15,839 bases of DNA from Nitrospirota bacterium (GTDB lineage Bacteria; Nitrospirota_A; Leptospirillia; Leptospirillales; Leptospirillaceae). The translations under genes were made by a program, and so were the position numbers. Shown here piece by piece: positions 13,183 to 15,839 of this stretch (positions are counted from its first letter, which is position 1; the number at the start of each line of letters is the position of its first letter). The stretch is from positions 1 through 15,839 of the forward strand of contig JAJYPO010000034.1 of the NCBI GenBank assembly GCA_021795275.1, in the 5' to 3' direction. The notes below the pieces were generated by a model, which had not been told where the DNA came from, ran no database searches, and saw only the letters and a list, made by a program, of their open reading frames with translations.

Positions 13183-14937
13183 CTATGCCAGCCGAAGCCC
13201 GATTTCCTTGAGTTGGGCCGAATCGACGGGAGCCGGAGCCTGAGTGAGAAGGCAGCTTCCTTTTTGGGTCTTGGGAAAAGCCATGACATCCCGAATGGAG
13301 TCCCGGCCGAGAAGAAGCATGGCCAGACGGTCGAGGCCTATGGCCATGCCGCCGTGCGGGGGAGCCCCATAGGAAAGGGCTTCAAGGAGAAATCCGAACC
13401 GTCTTGTGGCCTCCTCCTCTGTCATCCCGATCAGGTCGAAGACCCTTCTCTGAAGTTCGATCTCGTGATTCCTGATACTCCCTCCCCCCACCTCCGTTCC
13501 ATTATAGACAAGATCGTAGGCCAACGACCGGGTCAGCTCCGGAGTATCGGCAAGGATCGCCATGTCGTCCGGGTGGGGAGCGGTAAAGGGGTGATGGACC
13601 GCTTCATAGCGTTTTTCGTCGGGATTCCATTCGAGCAGCGGAAAGTCGACAACCCAGAGTAGGGCTGTTTTTGAGGAGTCGATAAGCCCGGCGATCTTCG
13701 CGACATGGGTCCTGAGAAGACCCAGGAGCTTGAGTGTCTGGGGAAGGGTGTCTGCGATGAAAAGAAGCAAGTCTCCCGGCTCCGCTTCCATGGTCACCGA
13801 GATTTCTTTTTGGAGGGGTTCAGGAATGAACTTGAGGATGGGGCTTGCCGGTCCAGTCTGCTCGATCTTTATCCATGCGAGCCCTTTTGCTCCCTGTCCC
13901 TGGGCCCAGGCAGTCAGGTCCTCGACTTCCTTTCGACTCTTGGAGGCTCCTCCCGGAAAACGGATGCCCCGCACCGTGCCTCCGTTACCCAGCGTTTGAG
14001 TGAAGACGGCGAAGGAGGTGTTCTGGGCAATTGAGGAAATGTCTACAATCGGGATTCCAAAGCGAAGATCCGGTTTGTCGCTTCCGTATTTCTCCATAGC
14101 TTCGGCATGGGTGAGACGCATGAAAGGCCGTGAGAGGGTGATGTTCTTGAAGGTTTTGAAAATGTCGCAGAAAAGCCCCTCGATGATTCCCAGAAACTGA
14201 TCCCGTGTCAAAAAGGATGCCTCAATATCGATCTGGGTGAATTCGGGTTGGCGGTCTGCGCGAAGATCCTCGTCCCGGAAGCAGCGGGCCACCTGGAAGT
14301 AGCGCTCGATCCCTCCCACCATCAACAGTTGCTTGAATAGCTGAGGAGATTGGGGGAGAGCATAGAAGGAGCCGCGCTCGAGACGGGACGGGACGAGAAA
14401 GTCCCGCGCACCTTCCGGCGTCGATCGGGTGAGAAGCGGGGTTTCGATATCCCAGAAGTGATGAGCAATCATATGGCTTCTGATCAGGGATGTCAGTTCG
14501 GAGCGGAACCTGAGCGCCTCCATCAATTGAGGGGATCGCATGTCGAGATATCGGTGGGTCAGACGCAGACTCTCGGAAACACCTTCGTTTTCTCCCACAG
14601 GAAATGGAGGAGTGAGGGCTGCATTGAGGACACGCAGTGTGGAGACCCGGATCTCAAGATGGCCCCCGGCCCTTTCCGAGTTGATTGTCCCTTCGGGGCG
14701 GGAAGCCAGGGTCCCATGGATCGACACGACCCACTCGTCCCTGAGCGTCTTTGCCATTGTCTCCATGACAGGGTGTTCCTTGGCGTCGATCACGCACTGC
14801 ATTCGGCCGGAGCGATCGCGGAGCTCTATGAAAAGGAGGCCTCCATGGTCCCGGACAGTGTGAACCCATCCTGCGACAGTGACGGCAGAGCCCGGAGAAA
14901 AGCTGTAAAGATCGGCAATGAAGTGGGAACGATACAT
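13183..14937 (-). CDS. aspS: Aspartyl-tRNA synthetase, bacterial type, probably non-discriminating
   Basis: This class II synthetase charges tRNA with aspartate. The 584-residue protein has the N-terminal OB fold (WVHTVRDHGGLLFIELRDRSG), the class II motif 2 FRDEDLRADRQPEFTQIDIE, the large GAD insertion typical of bacterial AspRS, and motif 3 GGMAIGLDRLAMLLLG. ATG 14937 (MYRSHFIADL) has GAGAGGA at suitable spacing; an in-frame TTG at 14952 has none. His31, in RDHGG, corresponds to the residue linked to dual specificity in non-discriminating AspRS such as that of Pseudomonas aeruginosa; discriminating E. coli AspRS has Leu there. Such an enzyme also makes Asp-tRNA(Asn), which GatCAB converts. 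That specificity call rests on one residue. Confidence 0.97.
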   Translation of the reverse strand: MYRSHFIADLYSFSPGSAVTVAGWVHTVRDHGGLLFIELRDRSGRMQCVIDAKEHPVMETMAKTLRDEWVVSIHGTLASRPEGTINSERAGGHLEIRVSTLRVLNAALTPPFPVGENEGVSESLRLTHRYLDMRSPQLMEALRFRSELTSLIRSHMIAHHFWDIETPLLTRSTPEGARDFLVPSRLERGSFYALPQSPQLFKQLLMVGGIERYFQVARCFRDEDLRADRQPEFTQIDIEASFLTRDQFLGIIEGLFCDIFKTFKNITLSRPFMRLTHAEAMEKYGSDKPDLRFGIPIVDISSIAQNTSFAVFTQTLGNGGTVRGIRFPGGASKSRKEVEDLTAWAQGQGAKGLAWIKIEQTGPASPILKFIPEPLQKEISVTMEAEPGDLLLFIADTLPQTLKLLGLLRTHVAKIAGLIDSSKTALLWVVDFPLLEWNPDEKRYEAVHHPFTAPHPDDMAILADTPELTRSLAYDLVYNGTEVGGGSIRNHEIELQRRVFDLIGMTEEEATRRFGFLLEALSYGAPPHGGMAIGLDRLAMLLLGRDSIRDVMAFPKTQKGSCLLTQAPAPVDSAQLKEIGLRLA

Positions 14938-14981
14938 CGGATGTCCTCTCAAAAAAATTCAGAAAACCCTTCGGATGGTCA

Positions 14982-14993
14982 TGTTCCGGAACA
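14982..14993. promoter_or_regulatory. Perfect 12-bp palindrome at the predicted aspS transcription start
   Basis: TGTTCCGGAACA is a perfect palindrome lying directly downstream of the putative -10 element of aspS, about where transcription should begin. The position suits a repressor operator. It could also be a chance palindrome; no known operator is recognised. Confidence 0.3.
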
Positions 14994-14998
14994 GGAGC

Positions 14999-15007
14999 AT
15001 TCTAGCA
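14999..15007 (-). promoter_or_regulatory. Putative extended -10 promoter of aspS
   Basis: On the minus strand TGCTAGAAT combines a TAGAAT -10 hexamer with the TGN extension. The -35 region is poor, as expected for extended -10 promoters. Transcription would begin about 55 nt before the aspS ATG. It lies just downstream of the terminator of the preceding minus-strand gene, where a new promoter is needed. Confidence 0.4.
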
Positions 15008-15015
15008 AACCGGGG

Positions 15016-15045
15016 TAAAAATTGAAGCCATGGAACACGGCTTCA
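15016..15045 (-). terminator. Intrinsic terminator of the DUF5069 gene
   Basis: On the minus strand TGAAGCC (15045-15039) pairs with GGCTTCA (15029-15023) around a 9-nt loop, followed by ATTTTTA. It lies 30 bp after the DUF5069 stop and before the putative aspS promoter, so the two are separate units. The stem is modest and the T-tract short. Confidence 0.6.
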
Positions 15046-15074
15046 GGGGGTGAGCCGCCCCTCGTCGGCGTCGA

Positions 15075-15533
15075 TCAGGTCGAAGGGGGGCAGAGTTCCG
15101 ATGTCGGGCCGATGGGCGAAGGCCGGATAGGTTTTTTTCGGTGCTCTGTTCTTCTGTCATCAGGGGTTATCGTATCGAAGGAGGTGGACCACACATCTCT
15201 TTCGAGAGAAGAGTGAGGTCTCGCATGGGCGTTGACCCAGGCCAATACAGTCTCGTCGTCCGGAGCTGAAAGAATTTCGCGTTCAAGTTCTTCGGGGTCA
15301 AGACCGGTAAATTCGAGGAATCGTCCGTCCAGAGGGAAGAGTCCGATGGCTGGATCGGATCCTCTCAGCAGGTTGGAACGATACTCCGGAGGAAGCAGGT
15401 CCGCGGCTCTCAGTCGAACCTTGTCGATCAGGCGGGGGAGAATCGCATAACCTCCCAGCCGCTCTCTGGGTGACCGCAGTCTTCGACCAATTTCGCTGTT
15501 TCCGGAGTCGTCACTGGAAAAGGTAGAGAGCAT
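15075..15533 (-). CDS. DUF5069 family protein
   Basis: The core LRSPRERLGGYAILPRLIDK, then FLEFTGLDPEELEREI and DDETVLAWVNAHA, follows the pattern of DUF5069, a small family of unknown function. After the core, about 48 residues rich in Arg, Pro and Ser form a tail that looks disordered. The protein is 152 residues from ATG 15533, which has CGGAGA 6 nt upstream. An alternative ATG at 15548 overlaps the stop of the upstream gene as ATGA and could be used by translational coupling; it would add MTEIT. I see no catalytic motif or signal peptide. The neighbour upstream is a basic, probably RNA-associated protein and the neighbour downstream is aspS, but neither sets a function. Confidence 0.75.
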   Translation of the reverse strand: MLSTFSSDDSGNSEIGRRLRSPRERLGGYAILPRLIDKVRLRAADLLPPEYRSNLLRGSDPAIGLFPLDGRFLEFTGLDPEELEREILSAPDDETVLAWVNAHARPHSSLERDVWSTSFDTITPDDRRTEHRKKPIRPSPIGPTSELCPPST

Positions 15534-15544
15534 GGTAATCTCCG

Positions 15545-15839
15545 TCATGTCTTTTTCGGACGTGATGGGTTGGTTTTAGCTCCCCGTCCTTTAGGGGCAG
15601 ACTTTCGGCCCTTGAATCTCGAGTTGCCGTTATCCTGTTTCTGTGGAGGAAAGTCCTCCTCCGGCTTCCTTTTCCTTTTGGCGAAAGGGCTGTTTCCCTC
15701 CCTGCCTGGTGCTCCCTCTTTCCGGAAGGTCCCGGAGGAACGGGAGGGACGCCCGGAACGCTCCGGGGGGGAGGAGCCTTCTTCGGAAAAGCGTCTTCGG
15801 GGACGGTCATTGTCCGATTCCCGGGAAGGGGCGGGTCTC
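15545..15839 (-). CDS. C-terminal tail of a basic, low-complexity, probably RNA-binding protein (5' part outside window)
   Basis: A minus-strand frame is open from the window edge to TGA at 15547-15545, giving 97 residues. The tail is strongly basic and rich in Arg, Ser, Pro, Gly and Lys (for example RPRRRFSEEGSSPPERSGR, FAKRKRKPEEDFPP, and the end KTNPSRPKKT). Tails of this type are common on DEAD-box RNA helicases and on RluB/RsuA-type pseudouridine synthases, but no catalytic motif is in view, so the identity is unknown. The stop overlaps the alternative start of the DUF5069 gene (ATGA), suggesting an operon. This frame is preferred over the other open minus frame here because it continues to the window edge and ends precisely at the next gene. 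Confidence 0.6.
   Translation of the reverse strand, partial: RPAPSRESDNDRPRRRFSEEGSSPPERSGRPSRSSGTFRKEGAPGREGNSPFAKRKRKPEEDFPPQKQDNGNSRFKGRKSAPKGRGAKTNPSRPKKT

Noticed and set aside
14350..15018. Plus-strand open frame of 222 codons opposite the start of aspS
   Set aside because: It is antisense to the OB fold and motif 1 region of AspRS, runs over its promoter, and has no family features.
15511..15810. Minus-strand open frame of 99 codons at the window end
   Set aside because: Another minus frame is open to the window edge, encodes a coherent basic tail and stops exactly at the DUF5069 start; this one overlaps the DUF5069 gene and looks like a shadow.

Overview
The window is about 15.8 kb of gene-dense, moderately GC-rich bacterial chromosome carrying core metabolism and regulation. 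I see no tRNA, rRNA, CRISPR array, insertion sequence or phage gene. Gene content (carAB, GreA, A-type Fe-S carrier, GSI-beta glutamine synthetase next to a NifA-like sigma-54 activator, bacterial-type AspRS with His31) suggests a Gram-negative autotroph. A Nitrospirota/Leptospirillum-like source is my best guess; this is inference, because no marker gene in the window settles it.

Layout. (1) 1-5118, plus strand: the end of carA, a radical SAM gene of the PflX/COG1313 type, carB and greA. The first three are joined by 4-bp and 34-bp overlaps. (2) 5119-5780: an AT-rich, gene-poor stretch with a 40-codon putative membrane ORF and a clear sigma-54 promoter in front of a 65-aa zinc-ribbon gene. 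(3) 5782-6734: an IscA/ErpA-type carrier and an exported lytic transglycosylase. The strong terminator of the first lies inside the signal-peptide codons of the second. (4) 9673-6739, minus strand: a class I flavin disulfide reductase followed by a GGDEF diguanylate cyclase. The cyclase ribosome-binding site and start codon can be locked in a 13-bp helix, and its gene contains a G10 tract. (5) 9674-13179, plus strand: a nitrogen-control locus. It has a candidate enhancer dyad, a perfect IHF-consensus site, a -24/-12 promoter, a leader of about 120 nt ending in an intrinsic terminator, glnA, a second terminator, and a GAF-AAA+-Fis activator. (6) 15839-13183, minus strand: the end of a basic low-complexity protein, a DUF5069 protein, a terminator and aspS.

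How the parts may work together. glnA and the zinc-ribbon gene both have GG-N10-GC promoters, and the only sigma-54 activator in view lies directly downstream of glnA, so a local nitrogen or stress regulon is plausible. Three intrinsic terminators lie between a likely promoter and the start of the gene they precede (glnA, the activator gene, the transglycosylase gene). This suggests that conditional read-through (attenuation) is used repeatedly here. The most promising undescribed element is the glnA leader RNA.
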